From the IMG/VR virus record IMGVR_UViG_3300048838_001106, positions 62,001 to 126,000 of that record: a stretch of DNA of 64,000 bases. One strand, given 5' to 3'. Below, one piece after another: positions 16,736 to 25,764 of the stretch (positions are counted from its first letter, which is position 1; each line of letters opens with the position of its first letter). Under the pieces are notes generated by a model. It saw only the letters and a program-made list of their open reading frames with translations. It was not told the DNA's origin and made no database searches. The position numbers and the translations under genes were made by a program. The DNA is from a virus.

Positions 16736-17175
16736 CCGCTGCGGGCAAGTCTGAGGCACAAACGCACCGCTTGCGCGTCGTGTCATCTTTGCCGACGACA
16801 ACAAAGTGCGTAGCCGTTCGAACACACTGGGTACTGTTTACTGGCTATGTTCCTGCGTCCGTTGAGCAACTGAAAGGAACAAGCGTCGACATCCCTAACG
16901 GCATATTCAGAATCACCAAGCAAGGGCCTGAAATGCTTGTCATGAACATGTCAGTAGCCTGGGCAAGAGTCAGAAGCAGCCACATAGAAGGACGAGCAGC
17001 AATAGATGTGCTAGCTATGTGTCGCTACCCAAGATGGTTTGATCCGTACCACACAGTGGTAGACACCTCTGTGACTTACAGCACAAACGACTATATCCAT
17101 GACTGGTTTACGGCCAGGCTTTACGGCGAACTAGTCAGCCCAAGAGCTATGTCGTGGAGTAGCGCAGCCACATAA
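16729..17175 (+). CDS. Hypothetical protein, family 2 member
   Basis: A 148-residue paralogue of the preceding gene. The start is GTG 16729, overlapping the upstream stop by 7 bases with no strong ribosome site, so translation probably depends on the upstream gene. Confidence 0.75.
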   Translation: MVAAAGKSEAQTHRLRVVSSLPTTTKCVAVRTHWVLFTGYVPASVEQLKGTSVDIPNGIFRITKQGPEMLVMNMSVAWARVRSSHIEGRAAIDVLAMCRYPRWFDPYHTVVDTSVTYSTNDYIHDWFTARLYGELVSPRAMSWSSAAT

Positions 17176-17189
17176 AAAAAGGAGTTTCA

Positions 17190-17258
17190 ATGACAAACGC
17201 AATGTCTCGAAACCTGTCTACGACACACCACTACGCAAAGCATGGTAAACCCACATGA
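17190..17258 (+). CDS. 22-codon coupling leader peptide
   Basis: ATG 17190 follows a strong ribosome site (AAAAGGAGTTTCA). The frame runs 22 codons (MTNAMSRNLSTTHHYAKHG...) and its stop overlaps the start of the 17255 gene as ATGA. The 17255 gene itself has no good ribosome site, so this short frame may exist to bring ribosomes to it. It is too short for any functional call. Confidence 0.5.
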   Translation: MTNAMSRNLSTTHHYAKHGKPT

Positions 17259-17692
17259 AAACATACTCCGTGCCTACCTGGGCAAGAGCAGACGTTCAGC
17301 CAGATAAGGACAAAGAGAAGCTGGTAGTGCTGCACACACGCTGTGTTATGCCGGGGGCACCCCGCATCAATCTCCTGGAAATCAACAACGCGTATATTCG
17401 TACAAAAGGCACGGTATGGGCTGAGAGCCACGGCGAACTCCCGCTCCGTGTATTGCATTGTGTTTCGGTGCCAGACGCCAATGGCCAGGACGTGTTTCTG
17501 TACGTCAAGGTACAGATCGCAGACGCCCTCGAACATGCAATAGTGCAAGGGCACGTCGGCATTGACGTAGCCTGTTTGTTTAACTTCCCCAAGGCGCACG
17601 CCCCCTTACCCATCAAACTGGTAGCCAGGGACGCATGGTTCCGTCGATTCGCGCGACACGTAGAGGCGAAAGACTGCGCTCCTCTACTTTAG
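17255..17692 (+). CDS. Hypothetical protein, family 2 member
   Basis: A 145-residue protein. GHVGIDVACLFNFPK aligns with RAAIDVLAMCRYPRW of the 16729 gene, marking a third tandem copy. Translation is probably coupled to the 22-codon leader. Confidence 0.78.
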   Translation: MKTYSVPTWARADVQPDKDKEKLVVLHTRCVMPGAPRINLLEINNAYIRTKGTVWAESHGELPLRVLHCVSVPDANGQDVFLYVKVQIADALEHAIVQGHVGIDVACLFNFPKAHAPLPIKLVARDAWFRRFARHVEAKDCAPLL

Positions 17693-17707
17693 CAACAGGA
17701 CTACAAC

Positions 17708-18139
17708 ATGACACCCGATAACAAGCGACTCACCGCAGAGTCTTTCCAGGACGCTCTCTTCGAGACATTCAAGGCTGCGGGTTACGAGCCAAAGAAGTAC
17801 GTGCGCAAAGAGCGACGTCCCATTACACGGCTCAAAGAGAGGCCGCCGTTGTGGATTATCGAAGAGCTGGGCCTCATCCTTGAGATATCCCATGACAGAT
17901 ATCACACGCCTCTCCCAGTAGTGCGTGTCTCAAGGAAGGACACGGACATAGCGATGGTCTGCACCCCTATTCAGAGCCTTGAAGAAGCAGACAATATGGT
18001 CAAGGTCTGCATCCTTGAACATGTGGCAGACAAGCAAAGAGAGTACGAAGCGGCGCTGCGCCAGGGCGTAGATGCCATTACGAAACTGAAACAGCGCGGA
18101 GGAGCAACAGATGAGCGAAAGACAATACCTGGTGCCTAA
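17708..18139 (+). CDS. Hypothetical protein
   Basis: A 143-residue basic protein with a helical C-terminus (ADKQREYEAALRQGVDAI). Start behind CAGGA. No family recognised. Confidence 0.75.
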   Translation: MTPDNKRLTAESFQDALFETFKAAGYEPKKYVRKERRPITRLKERPPLWIIEELGLILEISHDRYHTPLPVVRVSRKDTDIAMVCTPIQSLEEADNMVKVCILEHVADKQREYEAALRQGVDAITKLKQRGGATDERKTIPGA

Positions 18140-18593
18140 AGTGTGGGAGAACATGCTAGGCATCGCTGCACACTATCAACACATGTGCACGGCAAAGACA
18201 CTTGAGGAGTTCCTTGACGATTATTACCGCGCACGACACATGTTGGCTGCGGCTAAGTTGAACTTCAAGCGCCTGCTAAACAATGACCTCGACAGGTATC
18301 CTGGCAACTACTTTCACTACACACGCAAGGACACAGACGCGTTCATCAACGCCTGCTATCAAGTGCTGCAAGACACCGCAAAGAAGTGGAAACCGGCACC
18401 GCCTGAAGTTGAATACCTGACGTGCCCAGCCTGTGGCGATGATTGCTTCTCCAGACACGGTCACGGAAGTGTCTCGGAAATTGTACAAGTCACCACAGAC
18501 AAGCGCCTTGAGTACCTGGAGTCTGAGGTGTCGCTGAGTACCTGGTACACATGCTCCTGCGGCGAAGAGATGCCTCAAGAGTGGCTGTCGTGA
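18111..18593 (+). CDS. Zinc-ribbon protein
   Basis: A 160-residue protein: helical N-terminal 100 residues, then CPACGDDCF and TCSCGEEMP, two CxC/CxxC knuckles typical of a zinc ribbon. Overlaps the upstream gene by 29 bases; AGGAG lies before its ATG. Confidence 0.78.
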   Translation: MSERQYLVPKVWENMLGIAAHYQHMCTAKTLEEFLDDYYRARHMLAAAKLNFKRLLNNDLDRYPGNYFHYTRKDTDAFINACYQVLQDTAKKWKPAPPEVEYLTCPACGDDCFSRHGHGSVSEIVQVTTDKRLEYLESEVSLSTWYTCSCGEEMPQEWLS

Positions 18594-19213
18594 GTAATAC
18601 AACACACCGCGCTAAGCCTATTCGTGTGAATCAGCTGTTTAGCCGCTTCGCCAACAGTGCTATTTCGCTGGCGTCGCTGCATCGAGCAGTAATGCCGGAA
18701 GAGAAACCTTACAGCACGGTTTTCGCTGACGGGCTTGGCTTCGCCACGGTATTACCCGTCGTTTTTGTATCGCGTACCGTTCTACTGCCTGAGGACATCG
18801 AAGCAGTTAACGTTTCTGAGGCGACGTACTGCAGACAATACAATGCACGGCCAGCACAGGCACGTGGCGCGGCTAGAGTAACCGGCGCACTGATGATACA
18901 CAGCGACTTGTTTATCCACGCACTGTGCCGCGTCCCTCTTCGGCCTGCTATTACAAACCTTTCTGTCGTGGTGCCACCCCAGACAGCGGCGACTAAGTTC
19001 AAAACACACTTAGATGACGACACCTTGTTTGGAATTCCTGCATTGGTGGAATCCATGCGCTTAAGTGTAGTTTTGCAGCTAAAAGGAGCGGGGCGGCAGC
19101 ACACGCGCGTCGTCTGTGCTGGGCACACACATCTGCGTCCAATGACGTCAGCGTCTCACCAGCATCTGTGGAATTCCTGTGTTATAAGACCACATCTCGG
19201 TGTAACATCGTAG
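18590..19213 (+). CDS. Hypothetical protein, beta-rich
   Basis: A 207-residue protein from GTG 18590, overlapping the previous stop as GTGA. The layout of strands (FATVLPVVFVSRTVLLPEDI) with a short helical end recalls family 2. It ends a transcription unit: a strong terminator follows. Confidence 0.72.
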   Translation: MSNTTHRAKPIRVNQLFSRFANSAISLASLHRAVMPEEKPYSTVFADGLGFATVLPVVFVSRTVLLPEDIEAVNVSEATYCRQYNARPAQARGAARVTGALMIHSDLFIHALCRVPLRPAITNLSVVVPPQTAATKFKTHLDDDTLFGIPALVESMRLSVVLQLKGAGRQHTRVVCAGHTHLRPMTSASHQHLWNSCVIRPHLGVTS

Positions 19214-19277
19214 CCTTGACGCGCCCATCATGGTTGATACCGGCGCCGAGTGCTTGACGCAGTATCTGAGCACTCTG

Positions 19278-19316
19278 AGCCCTGCATGGACCACCCATGC
19301 AGGGCTCGTCATTTTT
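19278..19316 (+). terminator. Rho-independent terminator
   Basis: A perfect 12-bp stem (19278-19289 with 19295-19306, AGCCCTGCATGG) with a 5-base loop, followed by CGTCATTTTT. Confidence 0.85.
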
Positions 19317-19340
19317 AACATCTGAAATCTGGAGAGGAGC

Positions 19341-19991
19341 ATGGCAGGAGTTGAGAGACTTCATGCGCTGCCAGAATACCCTGGCGTAGCGCGAGATCCG
19401 TACAAAACAACGCGCCCTGGCGTGCAGGGCATCACCTCTGTTTGGTGTCGAGTAGCCGACCCGCCCATATGGGAGCCTCTTGGGCAAGGCATGGAGTACT
19501 TCGGATACCCAGAAAGAGACAGTCAACTCATCCGCGGCAAGTACTATCGAGGCAGCGCCACCGACACGCCGGAATACAATGGACTGTACTTTCCTGTGAT
19601 GTTTGCACGGCAGGTGCGTGAAGGGACACTGCATTTGCAACGATACGTTGCCGCAGCACATGTTTATGCGTCGGACAGATACGTTAGGTCTGTTTTTACG
19701 TACGCAACACTGTCACCGCTGATTAGACGCCGTAATACTAACCACACGTACCACAACATTTTTCTGTACGCGCATGTGCATTTTTACATGCCAGAAGCGC
19801 TGGTAAAGTCTTACACCAACATGCTTGAAATAGCGACGCGACGCGGCGTCAGCAACGAAAATTTCTTGAGAGATTTCTACCTACAGCGACTTACATTGGA
19901 GGTGACGCTGACCAACGAAGACAGGACCAATCCTGTCAAAGTAACGTTTAAGAGCAAGAACAAAAACGTCATTTCACCGACGCATATCTGA
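19341..19991 (+). CDS. Hypothetical protein
   Basis: A 216-residue protein starting behind GGAGAGGAGC. Tyr-rich strands in the second half (YHNIFLYAHVHFYMPEALV) fit the beta-rich style of family 2. No function recognised. Confidence 0.8.
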   Translation: MAGVERLHALPEYPGVARDPYKTTRPGVQGITSVWCRVADPPIWEPLGQGMEYFGYPERDSQLIRGKYYRGSATDTPEYNGLYFPVMFARQVREGTLHLQRYVAAAHVYASDRYVRSVFTYATLSPLIRRRNTNHTYHNIFLYAHVHFYMPEALVKSYTNMLEIATRRGVSNENFLRDFYLQRLTLEVTLTNEDRTNPVKVTFKSKNKNVISPTHI

Positions 19992-20008
19992 ACAAGGAGA
20001 CGAACCAA

Positions 20009-20296
20009 ATGGCAAGTAACAATCTGGTATCTATTCGAAAGATTCGAGAGTCGAATGTCCGTGCTGACTATTCATCCTATGCAGGACGTGGCTCCTTCGG
20101 CGACAGATGGCCGGCGTTCCATTGCGAAGACCCAACGCAGTTTTTCGCCGATGTACTCGAAGAAGAGTGCCTCGAACAAGAAGAGCTTCTGGCCCTGATG
20201 CGGAAGTGTTCCTGGGATTTCCCAATGCTTTACTGGCGCATCAAGCTCGAAGATCCACAAGACATCGTAACGGACGAAGAAGAAGATGAAGAGTGA
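20009..20296 (+). CDS. Small acidic protein
   Basis: A 95-residue protein with a strongly acidic tail (TDEEEDEE), reminiscent of small phage inhibitors or DNA mimics, but without a recognisable family. Starts behind AAGGAGACGAA. Confidence 0.8.
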   Translation: MASNNLVSIRKIRESNVRADYSSYAGRGSFGDRWPAFHCEDPTQFFADVLEEECLEQEELLALMRKCSWDFPMLYWRIKLEDPQDIVTDEEEDEE

Positions 20297-20876
20297 GGTA
20301 GTTCACATACCACACTACTCAAACGGGTCAGATGACTATTTCTTTGTAGCGCGTCCAGAGATATCCACCTTGGACTTCTCACTGCTGCTTGACCGCGCAC
20401 TTGCTGCGCGGCTGCCAGACACAGAAAAGCGTTTGATGACAGACACTGTGATAAGCAGGACAATCAGGCGTGTAGACCGATGCGTCACCACGGCTCTTAT
20501 CAGCTACAACATCTGGGTAGACGACGAGTCGACCGCGTTTCTTGAAGAATACAAAGGAGCACTGGTCGTCGAAGATTGCTATGGTGCGGTGGCATTACAC
20601 GTTCGACCGGTCTACACGGTATGGAACCCAACTCGTCGACGCATGAATGTCTTTGCGTGGATGGAACTGTGCCCAACAGAAGACAACGCAAGCGCGTATT
20701 CCAACTATTTGTCCATGCATTCCACAGTGCACAACCTCAGACCTAGCTTTGTGTCATGGTATGTGCGCTGCCTACTCCTAAAAACAAGAGTGACAAACCC
20801 GGCTAGCGGTGCGTATCAGATTCTGATACTCCACAACGCGCACCTGGTTAAGCCATTCACAGCGAAGCCCGCGTAG
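20286..20876 (+). CDS. Hypothetical protein
   Basis: A 196-residue protein beginning within the acidic tail of the previous gene (11-base overlap). Alternating strands (ALHVRPVYTVWNP) as in family 2. Unknown function. Confidence 0.78.
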   Translation: MKSEVVHIPHYSNGSDDYFFVARPEISTLDFSLLLDRALAARLPDTEKRLMTDTVISRTIRRVDRCVTTALISYNIWVDDESTAFLEEYKGALVVEDCYGAVALHVRPVYTVWNPTRRRMNVFAWMELCPTEDNASAYSNYLSMHSTVHNLRPSFVSWYVRCLLLKTRVTNPASGAYQILILHNAHLVKPFTAKPA

Positions 20877-20951
20877 CACGTGTCTTTTTAGGCCAGAATG
20901 CAACGCATTGTGGTAGAAGATAGCGACCCAACACAAACAGGAGGATTTAAG

Positions 20952-21800
20952 ATGCCAGTTCTAAAAGACGGCAACCGGGTGTATTTCTACTTCCCATACA
21001 ATGATGAGCTCAAGAATGCGCTCAAAGACTATGGAGCAAAGTGGGACAAGGAAGCCAAGGGGTGGTGGACCACCGAGCGAAACAAGAACTATGAGAAGAT
21101 GTGCGAGGCGTACCAGCAACACGCAGGCTGGACAGAGAATGTTGTAACGTTCGACTTTGAGTACGGCTTGCTGACTGCTGACGGGCGAAACAATGTGACC
21201 GACGTCATCAAAGAGCTGGGCGCTCAGTGGTGTAACAGACACCGCGCGTGGATTGTACCTGAAGCGCACGAGAACCTGGAGAAGATACGAAGTATCTTAG
21301 TCGAGGCCAAAGAGCAGGACGTCGTCAGGAATGAGCAAAACCGCGCTAAGAATACAGAGCTCGACAGACGCAAAAAAGAAGTAGGGCCACTGAGCTGGAG
21401 CGGCAAAATCCCGAACCACATTGTAGCAGCGCTAAAAGAAAGCGACGGCATGTTCGACGGCAGACAATGGTTCATGCCGGACATGGCCAGCAGAGAACAC
21501 GCCGAAAGACAGCTCTGGGACTGGGACCAGGAGAAGCGAGACGAGAAAGCGGAGAAATGGGCTGACTGCCACAAGATCACCGTCTGGACTCAGTGGAAGA
21601 ACGAGTGCAAGTACACAGTCGGAATGGTCGTGACTGTTAGGGACATCGACAAACTACCTGGGTGTGTCACGGGCGACAAAGTACGCGTTGTACACATCGA
21701 CAGACAGTTCACGCGTGACGGCATGTCATTCGGCGCACCGAACGGCATGGACGACGCATGGCTACACACCGTTTACCTTAGAAAGGAGCAGGACACATGA
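20952..21800 (+). CDS. Repeat protein with DUF5710-like modules
   Basis: A 282-residue protein; ATG 20952 follows CAGGAGG (the frame is open from 20898 but without a site). Residues 10-40 (PYNDELKNALKDYGAKWD, then KGWWTT) fit the DUF5710-type module in which a GAxWD turn precedes an aromatic strand. Two weaker copies follow: ELGAQWCNRHRAWIVP and SDGMFDGRQWFMP. Such modules accompany phage and plasmid DNA-metabolism proteins; function here is unknown. The C-terminus has a small beta domain (GDKVRVVHIDRQF). Confidence 0.85.
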   Translation: MPVLKDGNRVYFYFPYNDELKNALKDYGAKWDKEAKGWWTTERNKNYEKMCEAYQQHAGWTENVVTFDFEYGLLTADGRNNVTDVIKELGAQWCNRHRAWIVPEAHENLEKIRSILVEAKEQDVVRNEQNRAKNTELDRRKKEVGPLSWSGKIPNHIVAALKESDGMFDGRQWFMPDMASREHAERQLWDWDQEKRDEKAEKWADCHKITVWTQWKNECKYTVGMVVTVRDIDKLPGCVTGDKVRVVHIDRQFTRDGMSFGAPNGMDDAWLHTVYLRKEQDT

Positions 21801-22330
21801 TCCTCAAGATTACACGCCAGCAGGCGATTAAGTTGTACGCAACATACCTGGCAGATTGCCTCGCAGAAGATGTTGCAGCTGGTTACAAGGAAAACCTTGT
21901 GGACATCTTCATTCACGGCACTGACAGGGTTAATCAGTACCCTGCAGGAGAACTTCAGCGTCTCATCAACGAGAGCCTGGATGAGATGGGCGATGAGATT
22001 GCCGAGTTGTTTCCGTCGCAGCACAGACGCGATGTAACAAGCGTGCAAGTTGTTGACGGCGTTCTACTTGACCGAAAACGCGTTGAAGATTTCATCATGA
22101 CACACGAGGCCGAGAAGGTCGGGTACGTAGCCTACATTCGAAGTCTTAGAGAAGGTAAAGTGCTTTTCCCCGACTCAGTCATGGAAGATACGCTGCTGGG
22201 CAGACTCAAGGCTTTGTGCGAAGACGAAGAAGTTGACTACAAGTCAGCTGCACTCTTCCAAGAAGAAGGCATCAAAGACCCAGAAACCCGCGTCAGCAAT
22301 ACACCATCCATCGCGCTGAAAGCTACATAA
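21797..22330 (+). CDS. Hypothetical protein
   Basis: A 177-residue helical acidic protein coupled by ATGA to the DUF5710-like gene. No motif recognised. Confidence 0.82.
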   Translation: MILKITRQQAIKLYATYLADCLAEDVAAGYKENLVDIFIHGTDRVNQYPAGELQRLINESLDEMGDEIAELFPSQHRRDVTSVQVVDGVLLDRKRVEDFIMTHEAEKVGYVAYIRSLREGKVLFPDSVMEDTLLGRLKALCEDEEVDYKSAALFQEEGIKDPETRVSNTPSIALKAT

Positions 22331-22340
22331 AGGAGACCAC

Positions 22341-22934
22341 ATGCCGGCATCGCATAAAGAAGTCGAACAACACTTCATGGCACACAGAGACGAAGCCCTA
22401 ACAGGCGAGTACGACACCGACGTGAGGTACATCAACCAGACAGAGCTATGGTGGCTTGAGTTGTTCACTGCTACAGATTACCGGCTTCGTCTGACACACC
22501 TCGGAGGTGGCTGCGGTGTAGGCTACATGCTTGTGTGGCGCAACAACACACCTGAAAGCGAGCACTACTTTGAATTGGAGTTCGCCAACAATCAGTGTGA
22601 GCTGTTCCGTGTTGTAAAAGACAAAGATACCACGCACGACACGCAGGTCGATTACAAAGACATGAAGGAATTCTTGGGCAGTGAGAACTCCAAGTACCTC
22701 ACCGACTTCTTTTCCAGGAAACCTCGACTGTCAGCACACGACCTGGCTTTTGACATCCAAAAACAAATCGTGCTCAGACAGGCGTTGTATGGCGCTGACA
22801 CAGACGTAACCGAGCTCACCAATGCGCTCAACGAGAAGATGTCTTTGTGGTCAGCTATCCAGAAAGACGTCTTTCAGACAATGACAAACACATATCGATT
22901 CAGGATTACGCGCCAATGCGAAAACCAAACATGA
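22341..22934 (+). CDS. Hypothetical protein
   Basis: A 197-residue protein. A Gly/Cys turn HLGGGCGVGYML lies near the centre of the first half. Starts behind AAAGGAGACC. No family recognised. Confidence 0.82.
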   Translation: MPASHKEVEQHFMAHRDEALTGEYDTDVRYINQTELWWLELFTATDYRLRLTHLGGGCGVGYMLVWRNNTPESEHYFELEFANNQCELFRVVKDKDTTHDTQVDYKDMKEFLGSENSKYLTDFFSRKPRLSAHDLAFDIQKQIVLRQALYGADTDVTELTNALNEKMSLWSAIQKDVFQTMTNTYRFRITRQCENQT

Positions 22935-23461
22935 CACTTGTGGATGAAACGTTCGATAAAGACGTCTCGTTACATGAGATGACGATCGAGCAGGACAGCG
23001 GCGTCTATAGATGCATTTCGTTTAAGAACCCTAGCTCAATCAATTATCACTTTCGCCTGACCACATGGCCGGGCCATCTGGCTATCTCAGGCGACATGGG
23101 CGATTTCATGTTCTGCAGGCTGCAGGACATGTTTGAGTTTTTTCGAGGACCACTGTCCGTGGGATACTGGAAAGAGAAGTGCGTGGCCGGCGAAACCGAA
23201 GAATTTGACGCGCACAGCTGGGGCGACTTTTTGTCGGACTTGCTAGACCAGGAGTACATCACAAAGGAGCAGAAAGAAGAGCTTTCCGGTCTGGAGCCAG
23301 ACAACCCATACAGCCTGGTCGAAGCGCTTGACCAGGCGGGCGTGGCAGATGCCTGGGAGTATGGCGGAGCACTCGACGCCTACACACATCAGTTTTTGTG
23401 GTGCCTCAGAGCAATCCAGTGGGGCATCGCGAAGTACGACGCCAGCAAGGAGCTGTCATGA
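22931..23461 (+). CDS. Conserved phage protein with PGHLAISGDMG motif
   Basis: A 176-residue protein. ATG 22931 overlaps the preceding stop as ATGA; longer in-frame starts exist. Residues about 45-75 contain WPGHLAISGDMGDFMF and DMFEFFR, the signature of a widespread phage protein family (PGHLxxxGDMGxxxF ... DMFxFF) with no known function. The C-terminal half is acidic. Confidence 0.85.
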   Translation: MTLVDETFDKDVSLHEMTIEQDSGVYRCISFKNPSSINYHFRLTTWPGHLAISGDMGDFMFCRLQDMFEFFRGPLSVGYWKEKCVAGETEEFDAHSWGDFLSDLLDQEYITKEQKEELSGLEPDNPYSLVEALDQAGVADAWEYGGALDAYTHQFLWCLRAIQWGIAKYDASKELS

Positions 23462-23658
23462 GTACTAAAATCGAAGACAGAGAACTCACACAATCAGACG
23501 TGGGCGCGACAGTGTTGTACGTCGCGTCAGGTGTTGTCGAGTTTGGAAAAATATCTTCCTGGAACGACCAGTATGTCTTCGTGAAATACGGGGAGGGTGA
23601 CACAGCAGCCGCAACAAAACCATGCGACCTGCGCTGGGAAAGGACTGACGAAGACTAA
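23458..23658 (+). CDS. Small conserved phage protein
   Basis: A 66-residue protein. DVGATVLYVASG, then YVFVKYG and DLRWE, resemble a small beta-barrel protein common in phages, of unknown function. Coupled to its neighbour by ATGA. Confidence 0.8.
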   Translation: MSTKIEDRELTQSDVGATVLYVASGVVEFGKISSWNDQYVFVKYGEGDTAAATKPCDLRWERTDED

Positions 23659-23661
23659 CGC

Positions 23662-23679
23662 ACGGCGACGCTACGCCGT
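23662..23679 (+). promoter_or_regulatory. Short hairpin before gene 23698
   Basis: ACGGCG/CGCCGT with a 6-base loop (ACGCTA), nine bases before the ribosome site AAAGGAG. No T tract. Confidence 0.45.
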
Positions 23680-23697
23680 ACAATCAAAGGAGCTGTT

Positions 23698-24207
23698 ATG
23701 CAGTTCATTTACGCAGACTTACTGTTCTCCGCCGGTAGCATAATGTTTGGGGCGGCTGTTTTGTGGCTCTTCATGTCACAAATGGTTCGACGCAGAGCGT
23801 TTAATCAGGCAGAACTCACCTTACGAATCTGTCTACACGACGGGTACGCTGGGACGTACTACGACATGCACATCACCGACGTGTGGGACGTCAAGAACAA
23901 CAATCTGAAAGTAGACGGGCTCACTAAGAGACTTGGAATCGTATTCAAAGACGCCACGATAATAGACGCCGACTTGTTTTACAAAAACGTCAAACCCGCT
24001 CCTCGCATGTATAAGACAGTTTCTCTCAGACACATCAAGACCGAGCTAGCGTTCAGAGAGATGCAACAACAAGAGCGCGACGATATGAAGTTTTCTGAGG
24101 AAGAGCTCAGACAGGAACAGATAGCTCAGGCCAGGAGAGAAGCCGCAAAACGCCTCGAAGACGCCGAGCAGGAGCGTCTTTATGCCGAAGCTATGGGAGA
24201 GTGTTGA
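23698..24207 (+). CDS. Single-pass membrane protein with coiled coil
   Basis: A 169-residue protein: one transmembrane helix near residues 8-28 (LLFSAGSIMFGAAVLWLF), a basic stop (RRRAF), a central globular part, and a charged C-terminal coiled coil (EEELRQEQIAQARREAAKRL). The topology would put most of the protein in the cytoplasm or periplasm depending on orientation; role unknown. Confidence 0.8.
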   Translation: MQFIYADLLFSAGSIMFGAAVLWLFMSQMVRRRAFNQAELTLRICLHDGYAGTYYDMHITDVWDVKNNNLKVDGLTKRLGIVFKDATIIDADLFYKNVKPAPRMYKTVSLRHIKTELAFREMQQQERDDMKFSEEELRQEQIAQARREAAKRLEDAEQERLYAEAMGEC

Positions 24208-24208
24208 C

Positions 24209-24496
24209 ATGACGCGCATGTTCGTGTCTGTGTGTATGACAGGCCGCGTACGAACTAGAGACGGAAGATATTATCAGCTGATTGTACATCCGTATTTTGG
24301 CTGTCCAGAACTGTACAGAGACAGAGCGTGGACAAGACGCGTAGACGAAGAAGAGTGGCACGACGACAAGGCGGTGATGGAAGCCGTCGATTGGTGGCTT
24401 AGTAAATACTGGGCACCTACACAGCAAGACAGAAACGAAGTGCCGGTTCTTTTAGAGGTGCCGGGCGACACTGAGCAACTACAACCAAGTAACTGA
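24209..24496 (+). CDS. Hypothetical protein
   Basis: A 95-residue protein starting behind GGGAGAG, one base after the previous gene. Trp-rich helix (VMEAVDWWLSKYW). No family recognised. Confidence 0.75.
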   Translation: MTRMFVSVCMTGRVRTRDGRYYQLIVHPYFGCPELYRDRAWTRRVDEEEWHDDKAVMEAVDWWLSKYWAPTQQDRNEVPVLLEVPGDTEQLQPSN

Positions 24497-24505
24497 AGAG
24501 GTGAC

Positions 24506-24703
24506 ATGAAAGCATCGAACATTGTCTCAAAAATCACTGAGTGTGCTGACCTCGAAGAAGCAGGGCCGTACATCGCCGCCGCGCTGGTGTACGGCGTAAA
24601 CAATATGGATGGCGGGGATTTCCTGGACCTCACGTCGAAGCTCGCTGACGAGCTCACGTTTCATTTCGATGTGCCAGACATGGCAGAGGTTCTCGATGAG
24701 TAG
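24506..24703 (+). CDS. Small hypothetical protein
   Basis: A 65-residue acidic helical protein, start behind AGAGGTGAC. No motif. Confidence 0.75.
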   Translation: MKASNIVSKITECADLEEAGPYIAAALVYGVNNMDGGDFLDLTSKLADELTFHFDVPDMAEVLDE

Positions 24704-25013
24704 CAACGAGTTAGACGCCACGTCAGGCGCAAAGTTTGACACCGGAAAACTCCGGCCTTCTTTGCTGCCCTGGGGGTCTGTCATGGAAATCGTCAAAGTC
24801 CTGGAATTCGGCGCTAAAAAGTACGATGTTGATAACTGGCAACGTGTGCCTCAGGCCAGGACACGATATTTTGACGCCGCTATGCGCCACCTCATTGCGT
24901 GGCGCGAGGGTGAGAGCACCGACGCAGAATCAGGACTGCACCACCTTGCACATGCTGGGTGTTGCGTCGTGTTTTTGCTGTGGTTTGAGTTGACCTTAGC
25001 GGAAAACACATGA
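24696..25013 (+). CDS. dATP/dGTP pyrophosphohydrolase-like (DUF5664, MazG-related)
   Basis: A 105-residue protein. SGAKFDTGKLRPSLLPWG (about residues 9-26), then VLEFGAKKYDVDNW, RYFDAAMRHLIAW, and GLHHLAHAGCCVVFLLW reproduce the conserved order of the DUF5664 / dATP-dGTP diphosphohydrolase N-terminal family found in many phages. These all-alpha, MazG-related proteins are thought to hydrolyse (d)NTPs to (d)NMP and pyrophosphate and so shape the nucleotide pool. Overlaps both neighbours by 4-8 bases. Confidence 0.88.
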   Translation: MSSNELDATSGAKFDTGKLRPSLLPWGSVMEIVKVLEFGAKKYDVDNWQRVPQARTRYFDAAMRHLIAWREGESTDAESGLHHLAHAGCCVVFLLWFELTLAENT

Positions 25014-25717
25014 AGTTCATTTGCATGTCAGATACCCACATGGAACATGAACACGCCGCGCGATATCCAGCAGATTGTCTGTTACATGCAGGAGATCTCA
25101 CGGAGTACGGTACCCGCGCTGAAGTAGACGAGGTGGAAAGATGGCTTAAGGATCTTCCGTATGCGCGCAAAGTAGTCATTGCGGGCAATCATGATTTGTG
25201 TTGTGACCCAAACCCGCAGAACCTCGTTCGACTGATTCCTGATTCCCACCTAGATGGGTACATGCCTGAGGGTAATTACAGGATCAAACATTGCACCTAT
25301 CTCAATCAGCAGGTGACGCAGGTTGGCGAGTACAAAATTTGGGGGGAACCAAGGCAACCTGAATTTTGGAAATGGGCTTTCAATGTCCGACGCCCCCAGA
25401 TGAAATGGCAGGTATGGTCTAAAGTCCCAAAAGACATAGATATCATGATCACGCACGGCCCTCCCTATAAGGCGGGGGATAGAACCCCAACTGAAAATGC
25501 AGGGTGCCCTGCGCAGTTAGAAATGATATCGGATCACCCAACCTTGAAACTTGTAGTGTGCGGGCATATCCATTCTGGGTATGGTGTATACAACCTGGTC
25601 AAAAGGAATGGTCAGCGATGTCTTGTAGTTAACGCGGCCCTGCTGCAAAACGATTTCTCCCTTCGAGAGCCTATCCTCATTGAGGCTAAGGGTGATGACT
25701 TTCAGAGGGTGTTCTAA
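25010..25717 (+). CDS. Calcineurin-like metallophosphoesterase
   Basis: A 235-residue protein with all metal-binding motifs: SDTH (Asp8, His10), HAGD (Asp29), GNHD (Asn60, His61), ITHGPP, and CGHIHSG near residue 185. This subgroup resembles the MPPED-type phosphoesterases. The substrate is unknown; cyclic nucleotides or nucleic acid ends are possible. It overlaps the DUF5664 gene by ATGA and is the last gene before the tRNA. Confidence 0.95.
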   Translation: MKFICMSDTHMEHEHAARYPADCLLHAGDLTEYGTRAEVDEVERWLKDLPYARKVVIAGNHDLCCDPNPQNLVRLIPDSHLDGYMPEGNYRIKHCTYLNQQVTQVGEYKIWGEPRQPEFWKWAFNVRRPQMKWQVWSKVPKDIDIMITHGPPYKAGDRTPTENAGCPAQLEMISDHPTLKLVVCGHIHSGYGVYNLVKRNGQRCLVVNAALLQNDFSLREPILIEAKGDDFQRVF

Positions 25718-25725
25718 GTTAGAGG

Positions 25726-25754
25726 TTTACAGAAATCTGGTTGCCGACGATACT
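25726..25754 (+). promoter_or_regulatory. Sigma70-like promoter for the tRNA
   Basis: TTTACA (25726-25731), 17-base spacer, GATACT (25749-25754); predicted start is just before the tRNA at 25765. Confidence 0.5.
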
Positions 25755-25764
25755 TCACACGTCA

